This document shows, in pieces, positions 1-7,923 of a stretch of DNA of 64,000 nucleotides (position 1 is the stretch's first letter; each line of letters begins with the position of its first letter). Source of the DNA: an uncultured Spirochaetota bacterium (GTDB taxonomy: Bacteria > Spirochaetota > Spirochaetia > Treponematales > Rectinemataceae); the NCBI GenBank assembly GCA_903821875.1, contig CAIJMU010000187.1, positions 22,905 to 86,904 of the forward strand. Reading direction: 5' to 3'. The position numbers and the translations under genes were made by a program. The notes under the pieces were generated by a model. The model was not told the DNA's origin, did not search any database, and was given only the letters and a program-made list of their open reading frames with translations.

Positions 1-181
1 TGCCCATCGCGATGTCTCCCCTACCACGGAGCGCTTCGAGGCGAGCCTCGGAGCGCCGGCAAATTCTGAGAACAATACGATCGTCGTCCTCGACAAACTC
101 CACTTCGGAGTTTGCATCAAGGCCGTACTTCATTCGGAGTTCTTGGGGAATTGTCACCTGTCCCTTCGTCGTCACTTTCAT
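1..181 (-). CDS. AbrB/MazE-type antitoxin (partial)
   Basis: Leftward gene starting at the ATG at 181-179 and leaving the window at its 3' end; 60 residues are visible. The N-terminus MKVTTKGQVTIPQELRMKYG is the classic swapped-hairpin SpoVT/AbrB DNA-binding domain found in VapB/MazE-type antitoxins, followed by the usual acidic strand (VEFVEDDDRIVL). By family knowledge such proteins bind their own promoter and neutralise a toxin encoded just downstream, which would lie outside this window. A clear promoter (214-242) and two direct repeats (182-205) precede it. The family call is firm; the partner toxin is inferred. Confidence 0.85.
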   Translation of the reverse strand, partial: MKVTTKGQVTIPQELRMKYGLDANSEVEFVEDDDRIVLRICRRSEARLEALRGRGDIAMG

Positions 182-205
182 GGTAATACTCCTACGGTAA
201 TACTC
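182..205. repeat. Direct repeat, candidate antitoxin operator
   Basis: GGTAATACTC occurs twice, at 182-191 and 196-205, separated by CTAC (14-bp period), between the promoter and the antitoxin start codon. AbrB-type antitoxins commonly autoregulate, so this is a plausible operator; binding is inferred. Confidence 0.5.
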
Positions 206-452
206 TTACTTGAATGATAGTAGGCTCGTAAGGCAGGGTCAAGTACGCGCGGTTCAATCTCCGCGTCCGAGCGCTCAGCCGGGCCAGAAGTTCAACCAAT
301 TGGCCCTTTCCCACGGCCAGCAGGAACTCGGTGTAGCCGAGGGGATGGAGGTCGGCGAGACGGCGACTACACTCGAGGATGCTTTGGGGTGACATTCCTT
401 CATGTTGCCCGTTGGCGACGAGGAGAACATTGGTGTCGACGACCGCAATCAT
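192..452 (-). pseudogene. PIN-domain nuclease remnant
   Basis: An 86-residue leftward reading frame whose first 35 residues (MIAVVDTNVLLVANGQHEG...) look like the start of a PIN-domain ribonuclease, with the first catalytic Asp in VDTN. The rest does not continue as a PIN domain and no later acidic motifs are seen, so the gene appears truncated by deletion or recombination. Its ATG overlaps the stop codon of the upstream ATPase (ATGA, 449-452), which shows that the two were once a translationally coupled pair. ATPase plus PIN-like nuclease pairs are a frequent arrangement in defence islands, but I cannot name the system. Confidence 0.5.
214..242 (-). promoter_or_regulatory. Promoter of the AbrB-type antitoxin
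   Basis: Reading leftward: -35 TTGACC (242-237), 17-bp spacer, -10 TATCAT (219-214). The match to the sigma-70 consensus is good (5/6 and 5/6). It points at the antitoxin at 181 and lies within the reading frame of the PIN remnant, which fits that frame no longer being a gene. Confidence 0.7.
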
Positions 453-1604
453 TGCGCGCTTATCCTGGCTTTCATCGCGGCTTCTGTGCGAGCCAGGACA
501 TCCTCCATCGCATCACCAAAGAAGTTTTCTGGCCAATTCACGATATTCCCTTCACTGTTCAGTTCGAGAGCTTCCAGCTCTGGGCCAGACCTTCCTGACT
601 TACAAAAGTAAATGGCCACCTCGCTCAGTCCTAAGCTGCCCTCGGCGATCCGCCTTTGAAGGCGATTGAGCAGGTGTTCGGAATGGCTTTCGATGACCAA
701 CTGAACGTTTCGAGGACCGTCCTTGTCGTTGGACTGAACCGCAGAAATCAAGGCATCCGCCAGTCGAGACCGGACTTGAGGATGCAAGTGGATTTCCGGC
801 TGTTCCATCCATACTGTTGAACCAGGTGGCGCGTAGAAGGCCTCTACCAAAGCAGGGAGAACCTGAGACACACCGACTCCCACATCAGTCAGTTTGACCT
901 CTGCCATATTGGCCGAGGTCCTTACAAGGACTTCATATTCTCGTCTGCCTTCCGTGATTGCCTGTAGACTGAAACTGTGAATGATGCCAGAGAGCTAAAT
1001 CCAGAACGAAACCTGCATTGTCAAACCGGGCCAATGTTCGATCGGAAGCCCGGTAGAACTTCTCGGGGCTTTCAAGGGGCCACTTTCTGCCCACCGTCTT
1101 CACTAATTGGTACGAATCGGATTTCATTTCAAACGTCCCATCTTCACCGACGAAGAAATCCAAATCCATCACTTCCGCGGCATCGTGAAAGAGACGGAAC
1201 TCCAAGCGGACCACCTCAGGCTGGTCATTTTTCCCATTGCGGAGAACGGTGCTGAGCGAGATCTCATCGGCCCGGATTGTGAGTGGTTTGGGGCTCCGTG
1301 AATTGACGACTTCCAGCTTTTCGATCAGCTTCCAGCGAAACGCGAAAGAAATTTCTTTCGAAACATCGTGGCCGTTGAGGCAATCCCTGAAGGTTCACAA
1401 ATCGATTAAAGTACCTTGATCACCAAGAAGTATGGCCGATTTGCGGTCGGCCGACATGACGGTTTGTTTCAGAGCGAGCATCAGATGCCCCATGCTGCTC
1501 TTTCCAGCGCTGTTAGCGCCAAAGATGACAGTCAGCGGCGCCATTCGGATCTTGCCGGTATCTCTCCAGGCCTTGAAGTTCTGGATTTGCAACTCTGTAA
1601 TCAT
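449..1604 (-). pseudogene. Broken AAA ATPase of the DUF3696 / OLD-like type
   Basis: Leftward remnant of an AAA-type ATPase. It starts MITELQIQNFKAWRDTGKI with Walker A GANSAGKSS around residues 29-37. The C-terminal piece has the Walker B region MEQPEIHLHP, a VIESHSEHLLNRLQRR segment and the typical end GNIVNWPENFFGDAMEDVLA. Three lesions are visible: an in-frame TGA at 1397-1395; a frame change near 985-990 (FVLDLA then SGIIHSFSLQAITEGRREYEV in another frame); and, at the same place, loss of what is normally several dozen residues between the middle and C-terminal parts. The start lies about 40 bp after the Fic gene. Family assignment is from recognised motifs; the inactivation is directly visible. 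Confidence 0.8.
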
Positions 1605-1644
1605 GCCTTGCCTCCGGCAGTGTATTCTATACCCACTTCTCTAC

Positions 1645-2706
1645 CTACTTCAATTCCCAGTACTGACTTTCAAGAACCACTCGCCAGGCCGCCAAGCGAC
1701 CAAAACCCACTGGCTCGACAGCGCCCTGAGCCTTCAGCTGCTTTAAAACTTTCCTAAGCAGGTCAGGGCTTGCTTCTGAGCAGGCCGTCTGAAGTTCGGC
1801 GATCGTGAACTGGCCGGGAAAGCTCCGGATGGCCTCGATGACGGCCTGCGACTTGGCTCCGGCCGCCGGTTTGATCCGCCGGGCCCGTTCCTCGAAGTCC
1901 TTGTAGGCCGTCTTGACGATGAACAACAGGTAGTTGGTGTAGGGCCATGGATCGTGCTTGGCTTCGTGCCAGTGGAGTGAACTGGTCTCGAGGATCTCGT
2001 AGTAGCGTTCCTTGTTCGACTCGATGAGCCGTTCCAGGCTCAGGTAGCGCCCGACTTCGTAGCCATTCTGGACCAACTGGAGGGCAAACAGGAGCCGGGA
2101 AACCCTGCCGTTCCCGTCGCGGAAGGGGTGGATGCAGAGAAAGTCGAGGTTGAAGGCTGCGATGACGACCAAGGGGGGAACGATGCGGTCTCGGATCAGA
2201 TCTCGGTACAGGTCCACAAGTTCGGCCATGGCTTGGGGTGTCTGATTGGCCGGGACGGTCTGGAATCGGACTCGTTCCCTGCCATCGGCGTGCTTCTCGA
2301 TAATGTCGCCATCGCGATCCTTCCAAAGGCCAGCATCCCAGATTTCGCCCCGGGTCAGCTTGTGGAGCGACTGGATGGATTCCAGGGTGATCGGGAGCGA
2401 TGCCGGGTTTGAATAAATGCGGTCGAGGGCTTGCTTGTAGCCCCGGATCTCCTCTTCATCTCGGTCGCGAACCGGAGATTGGCCAAAGACGACCGTACCG
2501 ATTCGTTTGCCATCAACATGCACGCCTTCGATCCTGTTGGACGAGACGGCACTCTCGACCAAGGCGAAATCCTTGAGGGTCTTGAGAACTTGGGGGGCCG
2601 AGCGAGTGAAGAGCTCCTGCATGCCCCGGAGTTCACCGAGGTCGGAGAGGGCCCAGGTGGTGGAGAGGGGGAAACTCGAAAGGGAATTCAGGAGCCTAAG
2701 CGTCAT
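1645..2706 (-). CDS. Fic family protein
   Basis: A 353-residue Fic-domain protein, expected to transfer AMP (or another nucleotide phosphate) from a nucleotide to a hydroxyl side chain of a target protein. The catalytic motif HPFRDGNGR starts at residue 193. The self-inhibitory motif S-x-x-x-E-G is seen at residues 56-61 (SNRIEG) in the N-terminal helix, which makes this the class in which the inhibitory helix precedes the Fic core. The last ~70 residues look like a winged helix. Its ATG overlaps the stop of the upstream remnant (ATGA at 2703-2706), so it belonged to an operon with it and with the broken ATPase downstream. It is intact while its neighbours are decayed. Targets are unknown. 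Confidence 0.9.
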   Translation of the reverse strand: MTLRLLNSLSSFPLSTTWALSDLGELRGMQELFTRSAPQVLKTLKDFALVESAVSSNRIEGVHVDGKRIGTVVFGQSPVRDRDEEEIRGYKQALDRIYSNPASLPITLESIQSLHKLTRGEIWDAGLWKDRDGDIIEKHADGRERVRFQTVPANQTPQAMAELVDLYRDLIRDRIVPPLVVIAAFNLDFLCIHPFRDGNGRVSRLLFALQLVQNGYEVGRYLSLERLIESNKERYYEILETSSLHWHEAKHDPWPYTNYLLFIVKTAYKDFEERARRIKPAAGAKSQAVIEAIRSFPGQFTIAELQTACSEASPDLLRKVLKQLKAQGAVEPVGFGRLAAWRVVLESQYWELK

Positions 2707-3096
2707 ACATCCTCGTCTTCGGCTTCGCCTTCTTCTGGCTCAGCACCGGTTGACAGGTTCACGATAGGCTTGCCGGTAGCCACCTCAATGAGGCCCAGAA
2801 GTTGCTTCTGCCGGTCAGACATGAAGGCTTCAAAGTTGTCACTCCGAGGCAAAAAGGGGAACCTTATCGTCCAAACCGTAGAGGGTCACCAGCTTTCCAT
2901 AGGTGATCTGCCGGGTCGAAACCGTCGGCTTGCCAAGACAATTCTCTTCGACCACGGCCGCCTTCAGGTCGGTCAAAGGCTCGGCAGCCAGCAGCCCCAT
3001 GAGAGTCGTTAGGTCTTCGAGCATGAGCGTTCGACTCAGGTGTACGCTGCCGCCCGTCGGACGGAATCCCATTCGGATTTGCTTCTCGACGGTCAT
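2703..3096 (-). pseudogene. Frameshifted remnant of an unrecognised gene upstream of Fic
   Basis: The N-terminal frame starts at an ATG (3096) with MTVEKQIRMGFRPTGGSVHL and runs into a stop near 2839. A second frame from about 2846 to the TGA at 2705-2703 reads SDNFEAFMSDRQKQLLGLIE and ends EPEEGEAEDEDV, overlapping the Fic start by ATGA. The two frames differ by one base, and together they are too short for a typical gene, so this is probably two gene ends joined by a deletion. I do not recognise the family with confidence; its place next to Fic and an AAA ATPase suggests a defence or restriction island. Confidence 0.5.
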
Positions 3097-3305
3097 TTAC
3101 TTATGAGCCTCTCACATACCATAGTGCATGATTCCGACCATCTTAGCACGGGCTTTCTCGAACGCCACAGCACACATTTCCGGCGCCGCACGCAAGATAC
3201 TACCATGCATGTAGAACAGATGGCCCGCCCGATCGCGGCAGCACAACGAGAAGAGGCTCAGAGGAGAGGTTTTATTTTTCGGTCGAGCGAAGCCTAGCGC
3301 AGCGT

Positions 3306-3480
3306 TTAGCTGGCACCAGAATCTACGACGATACGACGCGAAAGTCGCTGAGTCAGTACATAGTCCGCGCCCCCGTCGGCCTCGAGAAGCTCACGTGGAA
3401 TCAGCGGGAAGATACGATCTCCTGGAAAGCGGCTGAAAATGGGCATTTCAAAGGCGAGGTCCGCCATTTCGACAGTCTAT
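3306..3480 (+). pseudogene. IS91-type (Y2) transposase fragment
   Basis: The rightward frame from TTA at 3306 reads LAGTRIYDDTTRKSLSQYIV, then RAPVGLEKLTWNQREDTISW and KAAENGHFKGEVRHFDSLSS. This resembles the C-terminal half of IS91/IS801-family Y2 transposases (a run of the form SQYIVRAP...LEKLTW...VRHFDSL). No start codon or N-terminal HUH/Y2 catalytic region is present, so only a scrap remains. It lies between the Fic-side remnants and the DUF4143 ATPase and marks past insertion or recombination. The family call is by remembered resemblance. Confidence 0.6.
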
Positions 3481-3483
3481 CAT

Positions 3484-4629
3484 CTACTCAAACGCCCCGC
3501 CCCACAGTTTCTCGAGAAAGGTCCGCCAGTTAAGCAGGCGGATGCCGTCAGTCGTCTCACGGTCGAGGGGGTCGAGGGATACGAGGAGGAGGGTGAAAGG
3601 CAAACCCTCCTCCTTGAGGGCCCTGAGGCCGCCTAGATGCTTGTCACTTGCGCGCCTCGTAGACTTCACTTCGATGGCGAGCCTGGTTCCGACCAGGAAG
3701 TCGACTTCGACGCCACCTTCGCTTCGCCAGTAGGAGAATTCCTCTTTCACCCGGTGGTACGAGATCCAAGCCCTGAGTTCCATAGCGATGAAATGCTCGA
3801 AAGCAGTTCCGAATGCTGTGCCTCCTCCATCAAGGGAGCGCGTCCCGCGGAGGAAGTTGGCGACGCCAACATCAAAGAGGTAAAATTTGGCGGTGGCTAC
3901 CGCTTTGCGCTTCCGCGAGCCGCGCCAGGCTGGGAGGGAAAAACCGAGGAACGTGTCCTCAAGAATGCTGAACCAGGCCTTTACGGTGTTTGCATTCACA
4001 CCCGAGTCACGGGAGATGTTCGCAAAGTTCACCTGCTCGGAGCTTGCAAGGGCTGTGGTCCTGAAAAAATTCGCAAAGTGCACGAAGTTCTGGACGAGCG
4101 CCTCCTCCTTGACCTCCTCCTTCAGATAGGTATTGACATAGGCGTCAAGCTCCTCGATGGGGTCTGCGCTGTTCCACACCTGAGGAAGACCGCCGTAGAG
4201 GAGGTAGCGTTCGAGTTCAATGCCAGGTAGTTCGGCCGAGGTGAAGGGGAAGAGCCGCGTCTCCCAGGCCCGCCCCGCGAGAAGATTGACGCCACCCCGC
4301 TTGAGTTTCCGAGCGCTCGATCCCGAAAGTACAAAGCGGAGCCCGGCCGTCTCGATGAGGTCATGGACCTCATCGAGAAGTGCGGGAATTTTCTGCACTT
4401 CGTCGATGACTATGATTCGGCTCGATTTTGCTATCTCCCGCGTAACATCGGCGAGTCGAGATGGGTCTGCAGCCAGGGGCAGAAAGGTTGAGCTCTTAAG
4501 TAGGTTGATGATCGATCCAGCGGGGAACTGGGCCCTGAGCAAGGTGGATTTGCCTGTGCTCCGAGGACCGAAGAGGAAAAGTGATTTCTTCTCTGCAAGA
4601 GTAGTCAGGTCGAGGGTTCGGGTCTGCAT
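3484..4629 (-). CDS. ATP-binding protein, AAA_14 + DUF4143
   Basis: A 381-residue protein of the common AAA_14/DUF4143 type. Walker A GPRSTGKSTL is at residues 21-30, Walker B with a following acidic residue (RIIVIDEVQK) at 71-80, a sensor-like LSGSSARKL segment follows, and the C-terminal half contains the DUF4143 region ending in a PD-(D/E)XK-like strand pattern (EVDFLVGTRLAIEVKS). The function of the family is not established; members are widespread, often in accessory regions. Intact length is normal. Two direct repeats lie in its promoter region (4655-4703). The start at 4629 is the only ATG before the P-loop. Confidence 0.85.
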   Translation of the reverse strand: MQTRTLDLTTLAEKKSLFLFGPRSTGKSTLLRAQFPAGSIINLLKSSTFLPLAADPSRLADVTREIAKSSRIIVIDEVQKIPALLDEVHDLIETAGLRFVLSGSSARKLKRGGVNLLAGRAWETRLFPFTSAELPGIELERYLLYGGLPQVWNSADPIEELDAYVNTYLKEEVKEEALVQNFVHFANFFRTTALASSEQVNFANISRDSGVNANTVKAWFSILEDTFLGFSLPAWRGSRKRKAVATAKFYLFDVGVANFLRGTRSLDGGGTAFGTAFEHFIAMELRAWISYHRVKEEFSYWRSEGGVEVDFLVGTRLAIEVKSTRRASDKHLGGLRALKEEGLPFTLLLVSLDPLDRETTDGIRLLNWRTFLEKLWGGAFE

Positions 4630-4654
4630 GGAACTAAAATAAGCGATCCATGAT

Positions 4655-4703
4655 CGGTTTTCAACGTTGACTATGTGTATTTTGGACCGATTTCAACATA
4701 GAC
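4655..4703. repeat. Direct repeats upstream of the DUF4143 ATPase
   Basis: CGGTTTTCAACGTTGAC (4655-4671) and CCGATTTCAACATAGAC (4687-4703) match at 13 of 17 positions with a 32-bp period (three helical turns). They lie 26-74 bp upstream of the ATPase start and may be an operator; no binding protein is known. Confidence 0.35.
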
Positions 4704-4914
4704 AATAGTAAATCTGTTTCCGCCCGACTACCCTGCAGCCTCGTCAAGGACACCCTTCGATGGGTTCGCCGGGAATTCTCAATGACGTCCTCGGTCCGGG
4801 CAGAGACAAGATTGAGGAGTGCGGGGGGAATGGCACCGCCGGAAACCGCCACGTGAAGGAACTAGCCAGACACGGGCCCTTCCAGTGCGCTGTTGCCGGC
4901 GATAATATACAGGA

Positions 4915-5589
4915 ATGACGACCTTTAGGCCCATCAAGCTCGGCTTCGTGAACGCCTACCTCCTGCCTGCCGGCGACGGCTTTGTCCTGGTCGACTCAGG
5001 CATGTCCGGCAAAAGGGCGGAGCTCGAAGCAGCGTTGAAAGCGGCAGGCTGCGAATCCGCGGGTAACAAACCCGGGCAGCTGCGCCTGGTGGTCCTGACC
5101 CATCCCGACTATGACCACACGGGCAACTGTCTCTGGCTCCGCGATGTGTGGAAGGCGAAGATCGCCATCCACGAGGCGGACGCCGAAGCCCTCGAAACGG
5201 GGGTCATGCTTCCGCGGCGGGGTATCGGAGCAGTCATGAAGGTCTTTGTGGGACTCACTTCCCTCCTGCGAAGCGCCAATCCGGGCTGCCCGGTCGATGT
5301 ACGCCTGGCCGAGGGTCAGACCCTCGCGGACTGGGGCCTCGACGCTACGGTCTACCACCTTCCCGGCCATACGCGTGGCTCGATCGGCATCCTCTCTAGC
5401 AAGGATTTTTTCGCAGGGGACCTTGTGGCGAACTGGAAGAAGCCAGGGACGGCCTTTCTTGCGGAGAGCTTCGACGACTACCGTGCCTCGCTGGCGCGTG
5501 TACGGAAAATCGTGCCGGCCGACGGAACAGTGTGGCCGGGACACGGGGGACCCTTCCCCGCTGCCAGCCTGGCTGACATCAGGTTCTGA
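4915..5589 (+). CDS. Metallo-beta-lactamase-fold hydrolase
   Basis: A 224-residue cytoplasmic protein with the metal-binding motif THPDYDHTGN (HxxxDH at residues 63-68), a later GHTRGSIGI segment (His ligand), an AGDLV Asp ligand and a C-terminal GHGGP His. These are the full set of ligands of a di-zinc/iron metallo-beta-lactamase fold. The closest general class is the glyoxalase-II/Zn-hydrolase group, but the substrate cannot be told from sequence. There is almost no room for a Shine-Dalgarno sequence (AGGA abuts the ATG), and an AT-rich -10-like element (GATAATATAC, 4901-4910) ends five bases before it, so a leaderless transcript is possible. It is convergent with the CapK-like gene. Confidence 0.85.
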   Translation: MTTFRPIKLGFVNAYLLPAGDGFVLVDSGMSGKRAELEAALKAAGCESAGNKPGQLRLVVLTHPDYDHTGNCLWLRDVWKAKIAIHEADAEALETGVMLPRRGIGAVMKVFVGLTSLLRSANPGCPVDVRLAEGQTLADWGLDATVYHLPGHTRGSIGILSSKDFFAGDLVANWKKPGTAFLAESFDDYRASLARVRKIVPADGTVWPGHGGPFPAASLADIRF

Positions 5590-5610
5590 AGACCAGGGCC
5601 ACAGCCCCGC

Positions 5611-6954
5611 TCAGGTTCCCTTCCTGGCAATGCTGACAAAACGCTTCCGCTTCATGCCAGGAGGGGGGAGTTCTACCGGCCCGGCAAAGCGGATCGCCGG
5701 TACCAGGCAGCCGTGGCGCTCCAGCCCCGCGCGCAGGGAAGCGAGCACGTCAGCGAGGGCTTTAGCTTGTGCCTCATCCCGCGTTACCGAGAGCCTGAGT
5801 TCGAGGGAGTCATCGCCAGCCTGGGCAATCGCGTAGTCGGATACGAGGCCGCTCGCCGAGATGATCCAGCGGCTGACGAGGTCCGGAAAGACATACTGTC
5901 GCCCACCCTCCGCAGAGGCAAACCACAGGACGTCGTCGGCCCTGCCGATCACCCGCCGTATGGTGCGGAAGCCGCTCCCACAGGGGCAGGGTTCTCCCAA
6001 TTCCACGAGGTCGTTCAACTCGTAGCGGATGAGGGGCTGGACGCGGTTGTAGAGGTTGGTGACGAGCATCCTCCTCGCCTTCTGGCCGGGTTCTGTGACC
6101 GGCCTCCCCTCCCCGTCGAGGAGCTCCACGTACACGAGGTCCTCGTTGATGTGGAGGCTGCCGAGCCGGCAGGCGCTGCCGATGGGACCCTCGCTCGCCT
6201 GGTAGATCTGGATGAGGGGGAGGTCGAAGGCCGAGCGGATGGCGGCCTCGTCAGCCTCCTCGAGGACCTCTGCGTAGGAAACGAGGAGCCTGAGGCTGGG
6301 CATCGAAGGGGCGTGATCAGCGAGGATCCTGAGCATCGAGGGAGGGGCCATGAGGATCTTGGCGCGCATCCTGCCCACCTTGTCGAGGATCGTCTGGACA
6401 GGGGTCATCGTGTTGACATAGTCGAGGCGGATGAGGGGCGCGTTGATGTCCTGGAAGGCCTTGGAGAAGACCCGCAGCATGAAGACGATCCGCCAGGGAA
6501 GGAGACGGATCGGAAGCCCCGAGCGGGCGGCGAAGACAAAGGGCAGGCCCTCCGATATCGCACGCTCGGTGACGACGAGGCCTCGCGAGCCTGAGGTTCC
6601 CGAGGACATGCCGATGACGAAGTCGCGGCCGTCCGGACCCCGGAGGTAGCGGAGCTGATCACCGCTTGCCTCCATCCCGAGGGCGAAGGCTTCGACCTCG
6701 GAGCGGTGGAGTCCGGCCGTGTTGAGATCGTCGAAGCCCTCGGTAGCGACGGCCTTGTCGATGGTGGGGAGCTCCTCGAAGTTTTCGAGGTCCCTGCCTG
6801 CGTAGAGCCTGCGGTAGAGGGGGCTGGCCGAGACGGCAAATCGTACCAGTTCATTGCATCGCGAACGCTGCCAGTCCCGGAGGTCCTGCCCGCGGAGGGT
6901 GTGGAAATTCCGCTTCAGGGTGAGGAAGTCCCCGATGCCGCGTGCGATGTCCAT
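5611..6954 (-). CDS. Phenylacetate-CoA ligase / CapK-like adenylate-forming enzyme
   Basis: A 447-residue member of the PaaK/CapK branch of the AMP-forming acyl-CoA ligases. The ATP-binding loop SSGTSGS is at residues 117-123; a YQASEG-type segment (IQIYQASEGPIG), a YELNDL motif and a CPCGSGFRTI zinc-knuckle-like segment follow, all typical of this branch. It should activate a (probably aromatic) carboxylate as acyl-AMP, with or without transfer to CoA. It is the last gene of the fusA-led leftward operon, 32 bp after menA, which suggests a link to prenylated aromatic compounds; this link is inferred. No other phenylacetate genes are nearby. Confidence 0.75.
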   Translation of the reverse strand: MDIARGIGDFLTLKRNFHTLRGQDLRDWQRSRCNELVRFAVSASPLYRRLYAGRDLENFEELPTIDKAVATEGFDDLNTAGLHRSEVEAFALGMEASGDQLRYLRGPDGRDFVIGMSSGTSGSRGLVVTERAISEGLPFVFAARSGLPIRLLPWRIVFMLRVFSKAFQDINAPLIRLDYVNTMTPVQTILDKVGRMRAKILMAPPSMLRILADHAPSMPSLRLLVSYAEVLEEADEAAIRSAFDLPLIQIYQASEGPIGSACRLGSLHINEDLVYVELLDGEGRPVTEPGQKARRMLVTNLYNRVQPLIRYELNDLVELGEPCPCGSGFRTIRRVIGRADDVLWFASAEGGRQYVFPDLVSRWIISASGLVSDYAIAQAGDDSLELRLSVTRDEAQAKALADVLASLRAGLERHGCLVPAIRFAGPVELPPPGMKRKRFVSIARKGT

Positions 6955-6986
6955 TCAATCGCCCTTCCGGGCTGGATCCGCAGGGC

Positions 6987-7916
6987 TCACGCCCGCCCGC
7001 CGGCAATGAACATTCCGACTGCGAACAAGGCTGCCCAGACAAAGGAGGTCTGGCCCGTGCCAGCGAGGGTGGCGTTGAGGGCCTGCCCCTCCTTCCTGAG
7101 TACCGAGGAGGCATTGGCCACGGCGAGGGGGGCCGAAAGCCAGGCGAGCATCGTCCAGGCTGGTACCAGGCCGAGGCCGATGGCGAGGGGCAGGACCGCG
7201 TAGGCTCCGGCCATGCAGACAAGGTACTCGGCTTTGCCGAAGCCCTTCCCGAAGCGGACGACCAGGGTCCGCTTGCCGACCTGCCGGTCCTCCTCCACGT
7301 CGCGGAGATTGTTCACAACTAATATATTGACAATTATGAGACCTGGGCCCAGGGCCAGGAGGAAGGGCGCCGGAGCGAGGGCTCCCGTCTGCGTGAACCA
7401 GGTGCCCGCCACCGCGGCGAGGCCGAAAAACAATAGGACAAAAAGGTCACCGAGCCCGAGGTAGGCCAGGGGGAAGGGACCGGCGGTGTAGGCTACTGCC
7501 GACAGGATGGCCAGGAACCCGACGCCCAGGAGCCAGGGCCAGGAACCGGGGGCGATGGTGGCCGCGTGCCAGGCGAGCGCGAGCCCCGCGAGGGCAGCCA
7601 CACCGATCGCAACCGCGAGTCCCGCCTTCATGGCCCCTGGGGAGATGAGCCCCGCCTGCGTCACGCGCGTGGGGCCGAGGGCGCGGATGGAGTCTGAGCC
7701 CCGCTCGAAGTCAAAGACATCGTTGGCGATGTTGCTCGCGATCTGGAGGGCTGAGGCAACCACGAGGGCCGCGAGGGCGGGCAGGAGCTCGAAACGGCCG
7801 GCCCCGTAGGCGAGGGCCGAGCCGACGATGACGCCGGCCGTCGAGGCGGGGAGGGTCTTGGGTCTGGCGGCCATGATCCAGGCAGCGAGGGGACCGGGCC
7901 GGGAGAGGAGAGTCAT
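6987..7916 (-). CDS. menA: UbiA-family prenyltransferase, MenA-like
   Basis: A 309-residue integral membrane protein with about eight to nine hydrophobic segments. It has both Asp-rich prenyl-diphosphate motifs of the UbiA superfamily: NIANDVFDFERGSD near residues 62-75 and NNLRDVEEDRQVGKRT near 203-218. The N-terminus (AWIMAARPKTLPASTAGVIVG) and the second motif match 1,4-dihydroxy-2-naphthoate octaprenyltransferase (MenA), which attaches the isoprenoid tail in menaquinone synthesis. Other men genes are not in the window, so the aromatic acceptor is uncertain. Start ATG at 7916 follows a GAGGGTGG ribosome site and lies 7 bp after the REC-MBL stop. Confidence 0.85.
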   Translation of the reverse strand: MTLLSRPGPLAAWIMAARPKTLPASTAGVIVGSALAYGAGRFELLPALAALVVASALQIASNIANDVFDFERGSDSIRALGPTRVTQAGLISPGAMKAGLAVAIGVAALAGLALAWHAATIAPGSWPWLLGVGFLAILSAVAYTAGPFPLAYLGLGDLFVLLFFGLAAVAGTWFTQTGALAPAPFLLALGPGLIIVNILVVNNLRDVEEDRQVGKRTLVVRFGKGFGKAEYLVCMAGAYAVLPLAIGLGLVPAWTMLAWLSAPLAVANASSVLRKEGQALNATLAGTGQTSFVWAALFAVGMFIAGGRA

Positions 7917-7923
7917 TCCACCC

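Noticed and set aside
1395..1397. In-frame TGA codons in the AAA ATPase and cyclase genes as possible recoding (selenocysteine or TGA-Trp)
   Set aside because: Many intact genes here use TGA as stop, no SECIS-like hairpin was evident, and both genes have other lesions (frameshift, deletion, truncation), so decay is simpler.
3040..3297. A rightward 85-residue frame in the island
   Set aside because: It overlaps the start of the leftward remnant and shows no similarity or ribosome site.
4661..4852. A 63-residue leftward reading frame upstream of the metallo-beta-lactamase gene
   Set aside because: No family resemblance or ribosome site, and it overlaps the repeat and promoter region of the DUF4143 ATPase.
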